A stretch of DNA of 64,000 nucleotides from Bog-473 sp963783965 (GCA_963783965.1 CAWAPQ010000004.1:1-64000); one strand, 5' to 3'; shown: positions 8,970-17,976, counted from the first letter of the stretch. Notes: a model not told the origin generated them from the sequence alone. Translations and numbers: made by a program.

Positions 8970-9674
8970 TCAGGACTGCACGGCCACGGGGATCTCCGAC
9001 GCTTCGTCCGCCGAGATCCTCCCATCACGCATGCGCACGATGCGGGCGGCGGCCGAGGCCACGCTGGCGTCGTGGGTCACCAGCACAATCGTTTGGCCCC
9101 CGGTGTGCAAGCGACTCAGGAGTTCGATGACCTCCTGGCCACCCTCGGAGTCGAGGGCCCCGGTCGGCTCGTCAGCCAGCAGCAGCGTCGGCTCGTTGGC
9201 CAGCGCGCGCGCAATGGCCAGCCGTTGGCGCTGTCCGCCCGAGAGCATGCCCGGCACAGTCGAGGCCTTGTCCCCGATTCCCAACAGGTCGAGCAGGTCG
9301 CGGGCACGCGTCTCCGCCGGCTTGCGCTTCCGCCCGGCGATCACCGCGGGCAGCGCGACGTTCTCCAGGACCGTCATCCCCTCGAGCAGGTTGAAGAACT
9401 GGAAGACGATCCCGATGTGGCGTCGGCGCAACTGCGACAACTCGTCCTCGGTGCGGCCGGTGACCAGCTCACCGGCGACGGTGATCGTTCCTTCGTCGGC
9501 AACGTCGAGACCGGCGACGAGGTTGAGCAACGTCGACTTGCCGCAGCCGGACGGTCCCATCAGCGCCACGAAGTCACCCGTCGGTACGACCAGGCTGGCA
9601 CCGCGGAGCGCCCGGACCGGGGCGTTCTCCGCCTCGAAGGTCTTGCGAACCTTCTCTGCGACCAAGGCATCCAT
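8970..9674 (-). CDS. ABC transporter ATP-binding protein (MacB/LolD-type)
   Basis: A 234-residue ABC ATPase of the MacB/LolD/FtsE class. It has Walker A GPSGCGKST (40-48), a Q-loop in FQFFNLLEGMTV, signature LSGGQRQRLAIARAL, Walker B LLLADEPTGALD and switch His in LVTHD. Such ATPases pair with FtsX-type permeases to drive mechanotransmission or export. Two candidate permeases lie nearby: the frameshifted one at 2931-5502 and the intact one at 14485-16983; none lies in its own operon. The ATG at 9674 is one base after the stop of the upstream cyclase gene and has a GAGG ribosome site inside that gene, so the two are translationally coupled. A longer upstream frame is rejected. Confidence 0.95.
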   Translation of the reverse strand: MDALVAEKVRKTFEAENAPVRALRGASLVVPTGDFVALMGPSGCGKSTLLNLVAGLDVADEGTITVAGELVTGRTEDELSQLRRRHIGIVFQFFNLLEGMTVLENVALPAVIAGRKRKPAETRARDLLDLLGIGDKASTVPGMLSGGQRQRLAIARALANEPTLLLADEPTGALDSEGGQEVIELLSRLHTGGQTIVLVTHDASVASAAARIVRMRDGRISADEASEIPVAVQS

Positions 9675-9675
9675 G

Positions 9676-11037
9676 TCAGCCTCTTTCTTTCGCCGGGACG
9701 TCGCCTGTTGGGCGTCCGTCTTCCACCAGTTTGTATGCAATGACGGGGGTCTCGCGTCCCTTGACCAGCTGGGGGGGCAGGGCGACCGTCTCGCGGCCCA
9801 CCTCCCAGGCGTCGACTGTGCCCTGGGAGACCACAATCTCGCCTGCGTCAGCCAGCTGCTGCAGCCGTTGGGACATGTTGACCGTGTCGCCGACGAGGGT
9901 GTATTCGAGACGCTCTTCCGACCCGAGCAGGGCCGCGGCAGCCTCCCCGGTCGAGAGGCCCAGGCCCAGGCCGAACGGGGGCAGCCCCTCCTCGGCCCAT
10001 CGGCGATTGATGGTCGCCTGCTTCTGGTGCATCGCCACCGCCGCCAGCACGGCCCGGTCGGCGTGGTCCACCTGCTCGAACGGCGCGCCGAAGACCGCCA
10101 TCACGGCGTCCCCGACGAACTGCATCACGGTGCCGTTTTCCCCGAGGATGGCATCGTTCATGGCCGCACGATGGGTGTTGAGCTGCCCGGCCAGCTGGCT
10201 CGGGTCCGCGTGCTCCGCGATGGTCGAATAGGAGCGGATGTCGCTCATGAGCACCGTCACGACGACCCGCTCGGTCTCGCCGATCTGGCGACCGTCGCGC
10301 CGGAGCTTTTCGGCGAGCCCCCCGGGGAGGAGCCGCGACAGCGTCTCGCCCTGCTCCTCGCGGTCGACGATGGCCTTGTGCAGCAGCCGCAGCCGCTGGA
10401 GTGCCCCCTCGGTCCCCGCCGAGACGCCCTCGGCCAACTTGACGAAGACGGCCTCGACTTCGGCGTCGACGGCTTCGGGCGGGAGGCGTCGGGCGGCGGC
10501 AATGGCCTTGATCGGCTTGCCTTCGGCCACCATCCCGAGGAGCTCCTCCTCGGGAGGCGAGAGTCCGCCGTGCGTCGTCATCGGGCGCAACAGCGCGTCG
10601 ACGATGGCGGGATCGAGGGCGTTGCCGCCGGTCGCCACGGACCGGATCGCGTCGACCAGCTGGTCGCCCTGCGCGATGTGGTCCTTCAAGAGGTAGCCGT
10701 AGCCGGCCGAGCCCTCCGCCAGGAGGGACACGGCGTATTCGGGGTCGTCGTATTGGGAGAGGATGACGACCCCGGTCCCCGGGTGCCGCTTGCGCACCTC
10801 CTTGGCCGCATCGATCCCCTCGCGGTTGAAGGCCGGCGGCATCCTGATGTCGGTGACCAGTACCTGCGGCTGCAGGGTCGTGGCACCGTCAACGACCTCG
10901 TCGTAGTCCGCCCCCACCCCGACGATCCGAAGGTCCGCATGTCGCTCGATGAGGGCCTTCACACCCTCTCGGACAATGAGGTTGTCGTCGGCCAGGAAGA
11001 CCGAGATCGTGCCGGAACCAGCTGCTGCGTCATCCAC
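9676..11037 (-). CDS. Response regulator fused to class III nucleotide cyclase, with relic LuxR-type HTH
   Basis: A 453-residue three-part protein. A receiver domain (11-130) carries phospho-acceptor D63 (VTDIRMPP) and Lys in YLLKDH. Next is a segment at 159-203 (LSPPEEELLGMVAEGKPIKA...) that aligns with the LuxR HTH of the neighbouring regulator but looks degenerate. The class III cyclase domain (about 257-415) has metal-binding D266 (MSDIRSYS) and D310 (FVGDAVMAVFG) and transition-state N387 and R391 (VNMSQRL). The purine-selecting Lys is Gln (Q306) and its partner position is T380, so ATP versus GTP preference is open. The GTG at 11037 is chosen because it precedes the receiver directly; the start is uncertain. 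First gene of the cyclase-ATPase-kinase operon. Confidence 0.9.
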   Translation of the reverse strand: MDDAAAGSGTISVFLADDNLIVREGVKALIERHADLRIVGVGADYDEVVDGATTLQPQVLVTDIRMPPAFNREGIDAAKEVRKRHPGTGVVILSQYDDPEYAVSLLAEGSAGYGYLLKDHIAQGDQLVDAIRSVATGGNALDPAIVDALLRPMTTHGGLSPPEEELLGMVAEGKPIKAIAAARRLPPEAVDAEVEAVFVKLAEGVSAGTEGALQRLRLLHKAIVDREEQGETLSRLLPGGLAEKLRRDGRQIGETERVVVTVLMSDIRSYSTIAEHADPSQLAGQLNTHRAAMNDAILGENGTVMQFVGDAVMAVFGAPFEQVDHADRAVLAAVAMHQKQATINRRWAEEGLPPFGLGLGLSTGEAAAALLGSEERLEYTLVGDTVNMSQRLQQLADAGEIVVSQGTVDAWEVGRETVALPPQLVKGRETPVIAYKLVEDGRPTGDVPAKERG

Positions 11038-11168
11038 GGCTCTAGTTCTCACACACACCGGGTGCTCCGAACAGGTGGGAACCATCCGACCCAGGGTGGT
11101 GCTAGGTACACCATGCGATGCCTGTCACCACACTCGTCAACCCGAGCGCTCCCGTAGAGGCTGTGATC

Positions 11169-12188
11169 ATGAGCACACAAGGGCTGACCCGCTACACCGG
11201 TCTCGTCACCTCGCTCTCCTGGATCCCGACCGAGGCGATCCAGGGCGCCCAGCGCCTGGCGTTCGACTCCGGTATCACGCACTATGACCCGCCGCCGCCG
11301 ACCGAAGGCATGGACGTCGAGCGGTTGCGGGAGGAGGACCGGTTCCGCTTCGCCAACGAATTGCGTGCCTTCGTCTCAGTGGAGGCCGGACGGATCGTCG
11401 ATTGCGGCTACGAGGGCGGGGGACTCATGGGCACCACGATGGTCAACCTCGGTGCCGTGCGCCATCGCTTCCAGGCGGTGCAGCTGCCTGACATTCAGCG
11501 CCGACCCGAGCGCGGCGACGGCTGGGTCCGCTTCGTCCAGACGTGCGGCGGTCGCACCGGGGTCCCGGCGCCACGACGGGTGCGGCGGCGACCGTTCATC
11601 CAGTGGCAGGCCCCGCTGGTCTGGACCACGCTGTCGCTCACGTTGCACGCGGACGGACGGTCGGAGCACACGCTCATCGGTGCCAGCCGGTTTCCCCGGC
11701 ACTGGGTGTACGGCGCCGACCACACGCTCTCGCACAAATCGGGACTGACCGACTTCAAGGACTGGTACCGCAAGTCGTTCGGGAAGCACAGCCCCTGGGG
11801 TGATGAGGACTCCGAGGCGCTGGTCTCCGCCGTCGAGACGGCACTCGAGACATCGCTGTCGGCGCAGCTCATGCAGGGCGGCGGCAAACGTCGGATCGAG
11901 CGCTTCCCCGCCGGCACGATCCTCTTCGAGGAGGGCGAGCCGGGCACCGAGGTCATGCTGGTCCTCGACGGCATCGTGCGGGTCGAACGGGGCGGGGAGC
12001 GACTCGCCGAGTACGGTCCCGGTGCCCTGCTCGGCGAGCGGGCGCATCTGGAAGGTGGCATGCGCACGTCGAGCAACATTGCCGTGACGCCTTGTCGCGT
12101 CGCGCTCTTCGACGCCGACCTGATCGAGCGGGCCCATCTGGAGGAGCTGTCCGCGGGGCATCGCCGCGAGGACCGGGCGCGAGACTGA
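11169..12188 (+). CDS. Cyclic-nucleotide-binding protein with unrecognised N-terminal domain
   Basis: A 339-residue protein. Residues ~243-325 form a cNMP-binding (CAP-like) domain: FPAGTILFEEGEPGTEVMLV, then the phosphate-binding cassette with G289-E290-R291-A292 and R299-T300-S301. No C-terminal helix-turn-helix follows, so this is not a CRP-type transcription factor. The N-terminal ~235 residues are not recognised; they hold a Cys/Gly-rich patch (DCGYEGGGLMGTT) and an aromatic segment around 145-210. It is divergent from the cyclase operon (131-bp gap) and starts a four-gene operon, so it is the natural receiver of the cyclase product. The ATG at 11169 has GAGG upstream; an in-frame ATG at 11118 is the alternative. 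Confidence 0.82.
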   Translation: MSTQGLTRYTGLVTSLSWIPTEAIQGAQRLAFDSGITHYDPPPPTEGMDVERLREEDRFRFANELRAFVSVEAGRIVDCGYEGGGLMGTTMVNLGAVRHRFQAVQLPDIQRRPERGDGWVRFVQTCGGRTGVPAPRRVRRRPFIQWQAPLVWTTLSLTLHADGRSEHTLIGASRFPRHWVYGADHTLSHKSGLTDFKDWYRKSFGKHSPWGDEDSEALVSAVETALETSLSAQLMQGGGKRRIERFPAGTILFEEGEPGTEVMLVLDGIVRVERGGERLAEYGPGALLGERAHLEGGMRTSSNIAVTPCRVALFDADLIERAHLEELSAGHRREDRARD

Positions 12189-12192
12189 GCGC

Positions 12193-13041
12193 GTGCGTGT
12201 CACCTTCTGCGGGACCCGGGGATCGACACCCGCACCCGGTCTCGACTACATCCGCTTCGGCGGGCACACGTCCTGCGTCGCGCTGACGCGCGACGACGGT
12301 GCGGCCGGGCAGCCGACACTCCTTCTCGATGCCGGCACCGGCCTGCGCCGGATCGCCGGACTGCTCGGCGACACGCCGTTCCGCGGCACCCTCCTGCTGA
12401 CGCACCTCCACTGGGATCATGTCCAGGGCCTGCCCTTCTTCCGGGCCGGCGATCGGGAGGACGCACAGGTGGACCTGCTGCTGCCGGACCAGGGCGACGA
12501 CACCGACGCGGAGACGTTGCTGGCCCGCATGATGTCGCCCCCGTTCTTTCCCATAGAGCCGTCGGCGCTCCGCGGCCGCTGGAGCTTCGGCGTCATTCCT
12601 GACCCGACGTTCACGGTCGAAGGGTTTACCGTGCTCGCCCTCGACGTCCCCCACAAGGGCGGGCGTACCCTGGGCTTCCGCGTCAGTGACGGGCGCTCCT
12701 CCGTCGCCTACATCCCCGACCATTGTCCGACGGCGCTCGGCCCGGGCCCCGGCGGCATCGGGGAGTACCACGAGGCCGCCCTCCGTCTGGCGGAGGACGT
12801 GGACCTGCTCATCCACGATGCCCACCTGCGGGCCGAGGAGGTGGAGGCCGAAGGGTCGTTCGGCCATGCGGCCGCCGAGTACGCCGTCCGCCTGGGCACC
12901 ATGGCCGGGGCGCGACGGGTCGCGCTCTTCCACCACCGACCGGAGCGCAGCGACGCCGAAGTCGAACGAACGGTCTGCCGCTTCGGCGAGAGCCCCGTAC
13001 CCGTGATGGGGGCTGCGGAGACGCTGACCATACGGCTGTGA
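12193..13041 (+). CDS. Metallo-beta-lactamase-fold hydrolase
   Basis: A 282-residue MBL-fold enzyme. The N-terminus VTFCGTRGSTPAPG and RFGGHTSCV are typical of the PhnP/RNase Z-like branch. The zinc motif is H71-x-H73-x-D75-H76 (THLHWDHVQGL), with further metal ligands in VPHKGG, IPDHCP and the late HDAHL. Some members of this branch hydrolyse phosphodiesters, including cyclic nucleotides. Next to a cNMP-binding protein and opposite a cyclase, hydrolysis of the second messenger is an attractive guess, but it is inference. It starts with GTG, 4 bp after the previous stop, so the two are likely co-translated. Confidence 0.88.
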   Translation: MRVTFCGTRGSTPAPGLDYIRFGGHTSCVALTRDDGAAGQPTLLLDAGTGLRRIAGLLGDTPFRGTLLLTHLHWDHVQGLPFFRAGDREDAQVDLLLPDQGDDTDAETLLARMMSPPFFPIEPSALRGRWSFGVIPDPTFTVEGFTVLALDVPHKGGRTLGFRVSDGRSSVAYIPDHCPTALGPGPGGIGEYHEAALRLAEDVDLLIHDAHLRAEEVEAEGSFGHAAAEYAVRLGTMAGARRVALFHHRPERSDAEVERTVCRFGESPVPVMGAAETLTIRL

Positions 13042-13048
13042 TCCACGG

Positions 13049-14488
13049 GTGAGGACGGCAGATGCGATCGTCGTGGGCGCCGGACCCAACGGGCTGGTGG
13101 CCGCGCTGGTCCTGGCCCGGGCCGGCCTGGCGGTCGACGTCTACGAAGCGGCCGACGAGCCCGGCGGCGGATGCCGCACCGCCGAGCTGACGCTGCCCGG
13201 CTTCCGCCACGATGTCTGCTCGGCGGTCCATCCCCTGCTGCTGGCTTCGCCCGCGTTCCGTGCCCTCGACCTGTCCGCGCACGGGGTCCGACTCCTGACC
13301 CCGACTGTCGCCTTCGCCCATCCGCTCGGAGGGACGCGGGCCGTGTCCGTGGGGAGCGACATCCGAGACGTGGCCCGTTCCCTCGGCTCGGACGGGCCGA
13401 CCTACGCCCACCTCATGGCTCCACTGGCCCGCAACCTGGACAAGGTCCTGCCCGCCTTTCTCGGCTCCATGCGCGAGCTGCCCCACCACCCACTCGCCGC
13501 CGGCGCCTTCGCGTTGCGCGGGCTCCCGTCGGCCGAGCACCTGGCCCGACGGTTCCACACCGAGGAGGGGCGGGCACTGGTGGCCGGTACCGCCGCCCAC
13601 TCCATGCTGCCGCTGACCGCACCGCTCTCCGGCGTCTTCCCCCGCCTCTTCACCGCCCTGGCCCACCGCTACGGGTGGCCCGTCGTCGAGGGTGGCAGTG
13701 CGGCTATCGTCCATGCGCTGGTCGCCGAGCTCTGCGCTCTCGGTGGTCGCGTGGAGACGGGCTGCCTGGTGCAGCGCCTCGACGAACTTCCCCGGGCGCG
13801 GGCGGTCGTGCTCGATGTCACGCCGCGCCAGCTGATTGCGATGGCCGGCCCCGCCCTTCCCTCGGGCTACGGCCGCGCGCTCGCGCGCTACCGCTACGGG
13901 CCCGGCGTGTGCAAGGTCGACTGGGCCCTGCGGGGGCCGGTCCCGTGGTCGGCGGACAGCTGCCGGCAGACGGTCACCGTGCACGTCGGCGGCACGTTCG
14001 AGGAGATCGCCCGGAGCGAGGCCGACGTCAACGCCGGCCGTCACCCGGACCGGCCGTACTGCCTCGTCACGCAGCCCTGCGTGGTGGACCCCGGGCGGGC
14101 GCCGGCCGGCGGGCACACGTTGTGGGCGTACTGCCACGTTCCGAACGGATCATCGGTGGACATGACCGAGAGGATCGAGGCACAGATCGAACGGTTCGCG
14201 CCGGGTTTCCGCGACCTCGTCCTCGGACGATCGACCTTCACGGCCGTGGACACCGAGGACCACAACCCCAGCTACGTCGGTGGCGACATCAATGCCGGTG
14301 CCGCCACCCTCCGCCAAATGATCCTCCGGCCAACCGCGCGGTGGAACCCGTACCGTACGGCCATGAAGGGCACGTATCTCTGTTCCGCCGCCACGCCACC
14401 GGGAGGGGGCGTGCACGGCATGTGCGGGCTCGGGGCGGCCCGGGCCGCACTACGCGACCTGGGCCTGCCGCAACCGGAGACTCGATGA
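13049..14488 (+). CDS. Phytoene-desaturase-like FAD-dependent oxidoreductase
   Basis: A 479-residue NAD(P)/FAD oxidoreductase of the carotenoid desaturase/retinol saturase/monoamine-oxidase superfamily. The dinucleotide-binding motif VVGAGPNGLVAALVLARAG lies at residues 8-26, followed by the usual substrate-domain features (GGGCRTAELTLPGF). The C-terminal FAD motif region ends near GTYLCSAATPPGGGVHGMCG. There is no carotenoid or isoprenoid gene nearby, so the substrate is unknown. It is the third gene of the cNMP-MBL-oxidoreductase-permease operon: 7 bp after the MBL gene and overlapping the permease start by ATGA. A flavoenzyme in a second-messenger/ABC locus is unexpected. Confidence 0.9.
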   Translation: MRTADAIVVGAGPNGLVAALVLARAGLAVDVYEAADEPGGGCRTAELTLPGFRHDVCSAVHPLLLASPAFRALDLSAHGVRLLTPTVAFAHPLGGTRAVSVGSDIRDVARSLGSDGPTYAHLMAPLARNLDKVLPAFLGSMRELPHHPLAAGAFALRGLPSAEHLARRFHTEEGRALVAGTAAHSMLPLTAPLSGVFPRLFTALAHRYGWPVVEGGSAAIVHALVAELCALGGRVETGCLVQRLDELPRARAVVLDVTPRQLIAMAGPALPSGYGRALARYRYGPGVCKVDWALRGPVPWSADSCRQTVTVHVGGTFEEIARSEADVNAGRHPDRPYCLVTQPCVVDPGRAPAGGHTLWAYCHVPNGSSVDMTERIEAQIERFAPGFRDLVLGRSTFTAVDTEDHNPSYVGGDINAGAATLRQMILRPTARWNPYRTAMKGTYLCSAATPPGGGVHGMCGLGAARAALRDLGLPQPETR

Positions 14489-16983
14489 GAGGGACCACGG
14501 CCTACGCCTCGTACCGGTTCCGAGCGACGATGCGGTCGGAGCTGTCCTACCTCCTCTCCGTCATCCTCCTCGTGGGCGCAGTGGGAGGGTTGGCCCTGGG
14601 CGCCATCGAGGCGGCGCGCAGCACAGACTCATCGTTCGCCGACTTCGTGGCGAGCTCGCACGTGCCCCAGCTCTTCGTCTTCGACGGCGTCATCAATCCG
14701 GGCATCGGTCTGAACTCGGCCTACAACCCCTCGCTGCTCCGGACACTGTCCCACCTGCCCGACGTGGAGCGGGTCGAGAGCACGGTGGAGCTCAACCTAG
14801 GCCCGCTAACGGGCGCGGGGAAGCCGTTGCCGGAACAAGCCTCGTCCCCGCCTGCCGAGGCCACAGTGGGTGGGCTGGACTTCAACGAGGACCCCGTCGC
14901 CATCACGGAGGGGCGGATGGTCGACCCCCGCAAGGCGGACGAGGTCGTCGTGGACGCGGCCAGCGCCAAGGAACTGGGCTACCACGTGGGCGAGAAGATC
15001 TCGGTCGGGTGGGTGACCAACGCGCAGTCCCAGTCGGGCAACTTCAATCCGAACCAGCCGGTCCCGACTCATCAACGGGCGCGAGTGACGCTCGTCGGGA
15101 TCACATCCGGGCAGGCGACCACGCTGTTCCAGGACCAGGACGACGCCAACGGCCAGTCGATCATGCTCTTCACCCCCGCCCTGACGAACAAGCTCCTGGC
15201 CTGTTGCAGCAACGACATGATCAGCGCGCTCACCCTGCAGGGGGGCGACAGGCACCTCTCGGCCGTGGAGGCGGCGGTGAAGGCCGCACTCCCGAAGGGG
15301 CTGCCCTTCGTGTACGCCCAATCCGCGGACATCATCGCGACCGCCAACGCCACGCTGCGCCCGGAGACGATCGCGCTGAGTGTCTTCGGCGGCATCACGG
15401 GGATCGCCGCCCTGCTCATCGCCGGCCAGGTGATCAGTCGCCGGGTCAGGACGCGCTCCTCGGACCTCGACGTCGCCCGGGCCCTCGGAGCGGACCCCCC
15501 GATGTGCCTGTGCGACAGCCTCCTCGGTTCTCTCGGCGCCCTCCTGCTCGGTTCGTTGCTCGCCGGTGCTGTGGCCGTCGCTCTCTCGCCCCTGGGGCCG
15601 CTCGGGCCCGTACGGCCGTTTCTCGGCGTGGCGGTGCATCCGGACTGGGCGGTCATCGGTATCGGGGTGCTGACCCTGGTGCTCGTCCTCGGCGGCGTGG
15701 CCGTCCTGGCCTCCTTCCGTTCGCTCCCCGCCCGCGCCCGGACCCGGGCGGGCCGGTTCACCTCCTCACGGGTCACGACTGCCGCCACCCGCGCCGGCCT
15801 CCCTCCCGCCGCGGTCACCGGCGTGCGCTTCGCACTGGAGCCGGGGGTGGGACGCAGCGCGGTGCCGGTGCGGTCGGCCATTCTGGGTGCCGTCCTGGCG
15901 GTGACGGTGGTCGTCGCCACGGTCACCTTCGGGTCGAGTCTGGACACGCTCGTGTCGCACCCGGCTCTCTACGGCTGGAACTGGAACTACGACATGGACG
16001 GCGGCGGCGGGCTCGGTGACGTGCCGGGCCGGGCGGCAGCGAAGGCGCTCGACGCGGATCCTCTCGTGCAGGCCTGGACCGGCGTCTACTACTCCTCGCT
16101 CACGGTAGACGGGGTGAACGTGCCGGTCCTGGGTGCCAGACCTGGAGCCGCCGTCGCCCCACCCCTCCTGAGCGGCCACGGTCTGCAGGAAGCCAACCAG
16201 GTGGTGCTCGGCGCCTCGACGTTGCGCTCCCTGCACAAGCAGCTCGGCGACACCGTGCAGGTCCGCATCCACGGCAGCAAGCCGGTGACGCTCAGGATCG
16301 TGGGAACCGCGACACTGCCTCCGATCGGCGTCGTGGGCTCGTCGCACCTGGAGATGGGCACCGGCGCGATGCTCTCGTACCGGATCATCCCGGCCCCGGC
16401 ACGGAACCTCTTCCAGAGCAGCAGGCCCGGGCCGAACGCCATCCTGGTCCGCACAAAGGGGGGGAACAGCCGCGCCGCACTGGCGTCGCTGCAATCCATC
16501 GGACGCCGGGTGGACATCGGCCTCAACGGGGGGTCCGTGTTCGGGGTGGTACGTCCGGCCGAAATCCTGAACTACGGGTCTCTTGGCTCGACGCCCCTGC
16601 TCCTGGGTGCCGCTCTGGCGATCGGCGCCGCGGCGGCGCTCGGCATCACGCTCGTGACGTCGGTGCGCCGCCGGCGGCACGACCTGGCCATCCTCAAGAC
16701 GCTCGGCTTCACCAGGGGCCAGCTCGCCATCGCGGTGGCCGTGCAGGCGAGCGTGGCGGCCATTCTCGGGTGCGCGGTCGGCATCCCCGCCGGCATCGCA
16801 CTGGGTCGGGTGCTCTGGGACCTCTTCGCGGCCGACATCAGCGCGGTGCCCGCGCCGACGGTCCCGGGCGGCACCATTGTCGTGATCGGCGTCCTGGCCC
16901 TCGCGCTGGCGATCCTGGTGGCCATGATCCCGGGCCGCCTCGCGGCCCGCACGACGACGTCACAGCTCCTGCACGCCGAGTAG
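14485..16983 (+). CDS. FtsX/MacB-like ABC transporter permease (intact)
   Basis: An 832-residue ABC permease with two FtsX domains. The first helix is near residues 21-42 (LLSVILLVGAVGGLALGAIE). A long extracytoplasmic MacB-like region follows, then a three-helix block around 290-420. A second periplasmic region contains GWNWNYDMDGGGG, and the C-terminal FtsX block shows SVRRRRHDLAILKTLGF and IPGRLAARTTTSQLLHAE. It is homologous along its length to the frameshifted permease at 2931-5502. The ATG overlaps the oxidoreductase stop (ATGA); open frame upstream of it is only antigenic shadow of that gene in another frame. Partner ATPase is probably that at 8970-9674. A lipid, lipoprotein or peptide cargo is typical of the class; none is specified here. 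Confidence 0.92.
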   Translation: MRGTTAYASYRFRATMRSELSYLLSVILLVGAVGGLALGAIEAARSTDSSFADFVASSHVPQLFVFDGVINPGIGLNSAYNPSLLRTLSHLPDVERVESTVELNLGPLTGAGKPLPEQASSPPAEATVGGLDFNEDPVAITEGRMVDPRKADEVVVDAASAKELGYHVGEKISVGWVTNAQSQSGNFNPNQPVPTHQRARVTLVGITSGQATTLFQDQDDANGQSIMLFTPALTNKLLACCSNDMISALTLQGGDRHLSAVEAAVKAALPKGLPFVYAQSADIIATANATLRPETIALSVFGGITGIAALLIAGQVISRRVRTRSSDLDVARALGADPPMCLCDSLLGSLGALLLGSLLAGAVAVALSPLGPLGPVRPFLGVAVHPDWAVIGIGVLTLVLVLGGVAVLASFRSLPARARTRAGRFTSSRVTTAATRAGLPPAAVTGVRFALEPGVGRSAVPVRSAILGAVLAVTVVVATVTFGSSLDTLVSHPALYGWNWNYDMDGGGGLGDVPGRAAAKALDADPLVQAWTGVYYSSLTVDGVNVPVLGARPGAAVAPPLLSGHGLQEANQVVLGASTLRSLHKQLGDTVQVRIHGSKPVTLRIVGTATLPPIGVVGSSHLEMGTGAMLSYRIIPAPARNLFQSSRPGPNAILVRTKGGNSRAALASLQSIGRRVDIGLNGGSVFGVVRPAEILNYGSLGSTPLLLGAALAIGAAAALGITLVTSVRRRRHDLAILKTLGFTRGQLAIAVAVQASVAAILGCAVGIPAGIALGRVLWDLFAADISAVPAPTVPGGTIVVIGVLALALAILVAMIPGRLAARTTTSQLLHAE

Positions 16984-16995
16984 CGACCCCCGCGC

Positions 16996-17934
16996 TCAGT
17001 CGGCGAAGCGGTCGACCAGGAGGTCGCCCACACGTCGCACCGTGTCCGGCGTCCCCGTCGGCATGTTGAAGATGAAGTACTGGACACCGGCCGCCGCCAG
17101 CTCCTCGACGCGGGCCACCAGCTCGTCGGGCGTGCCGATATCCGAGGTGCTGGGTTCCTCGCCCGTGACCTGGCGCAAGAAGTCCCGGGTCGCCGCCGTC
17201 TCCTCCGCGTCCGCGGTGAGGACCAGCGTGCTGAGCCGGCTGACCGTGACCTCGGAGGGGTCGCGCCCGAGCGTCTCGCAGTGGGCACGTAGCACGTCGA
17301 CCTTGTGGGCCACCGTGGCGGCATCGCCGAAGATGTTCATCATGTCGGCATAGCGCGCCACCAGTTGCAAGGTCCGCTTCTCGCCACCACCCCCGACGAG
17401 GATGGTCGGCCCGCCCGGCTGCACCGGTGCCGGCACGTTGCGGGCCTCGTGGATCCGGTAGTAGCGACCCTCGAACGACGGGGCCTCCTCGGTGAACATC
17501 GCCCGACAGATCTGCAGCGCCTCCTCCAGCCGGTCCAGCCGTTCGCCGGCCGGCGGGAAGTCGAAGCCCAGGCCCTCGTGCTCCACGTCGTACCACGCCG
17601 CGCCGATGCCGAGGATGGCCCGGCCGGCACTGAGCACGTCGAGTGTCGTCACGATCTTGGCCAGATGCGCCGGGTTGCGATACGTGACGCCGGTCACCAT
17701 GGTGCCGAGCCGCACGCGCGAGGTCTGCGTCGCCAGCGCGCCGAGCAACGTGTACGCGTCGAGCATCGGCTGGCTCGGGCCGCCCATCGGTGGCAGTTGG
17801 TAGAAGTGGTCCATCACCCAGACCGAGTCGTACCCCGTGTCCTCCGCCGCGGTGGCCATGTCGACCACGCCCTCGAAGAGGGCACCCGGCATCTCGTCGG
17901 TGGTGAAGTTGGGGATCTGCAGACCGAAGCGCAT
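16996..17934 (-). CDS. LLM-class F420-dependent oxidoreductase
   Basis: A 312-residue luciferase-like oxidoreductase predicted to use F420. It starts MRFGLQIPNFTTDEMPGALF, has WVMDHFYQLPPMGG (about 39-52), SAGRAILGIGAAWYDVEHEG (about 106-125) and ILVGGGGEKRTLQLVARYAD (about 180-199), the family's cofactor and TIM-barrel marks. It is strongly similar to the protein at 1139-2008, including the DHW/DHF segment and the GAAWY-E-EH motif, so the two are probably paralogues or have parallel substrates. It ends 12 bp from the permease stop (convergent) and has no evident operon partner. Confidence 0.92.
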   Translation of the reverse strand: MRFGLQIPNFTTDEMPGALFEGVVDMATAAEDTGYDSVWVMDHFYQLPPMGGPSQPMLDAYTLLGALATQTSRVRLGTMVTGVTYRNPAHLAKIVTTLDVLSAGRAILGIGAAWYDVEHEGLGFDFPPAGERLDRLEEALQICRAMFTEEAPSFEGRYYRIHEARNVPAPVQPGGPTILVGGGGEKRTLQLVARYADMMNIFGDAATVAHKVDVLRAHCETLGRDPSEVTVSRLSTLVLTADAEETAATRDFLRQVTGEEPSTSDIGTPDELVARVEELAAAGVQYFIFNMPTGTPDTVRRVGDLLVDRFAD

Positions 17935-17976
17935 ACCGGCGAACCTACTGGGACGGGGACAGCGGTGCTCCGGGCG

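Noticed and set aside
8056..11157. Very long open frame (over 1000 codons) on the plus strand
   Set aside because: Antisense to the kinase, ATPase and cyclase genes, low-complexity Arg/Asp/Gly composition with no domains; a GC-rich shadow frame.
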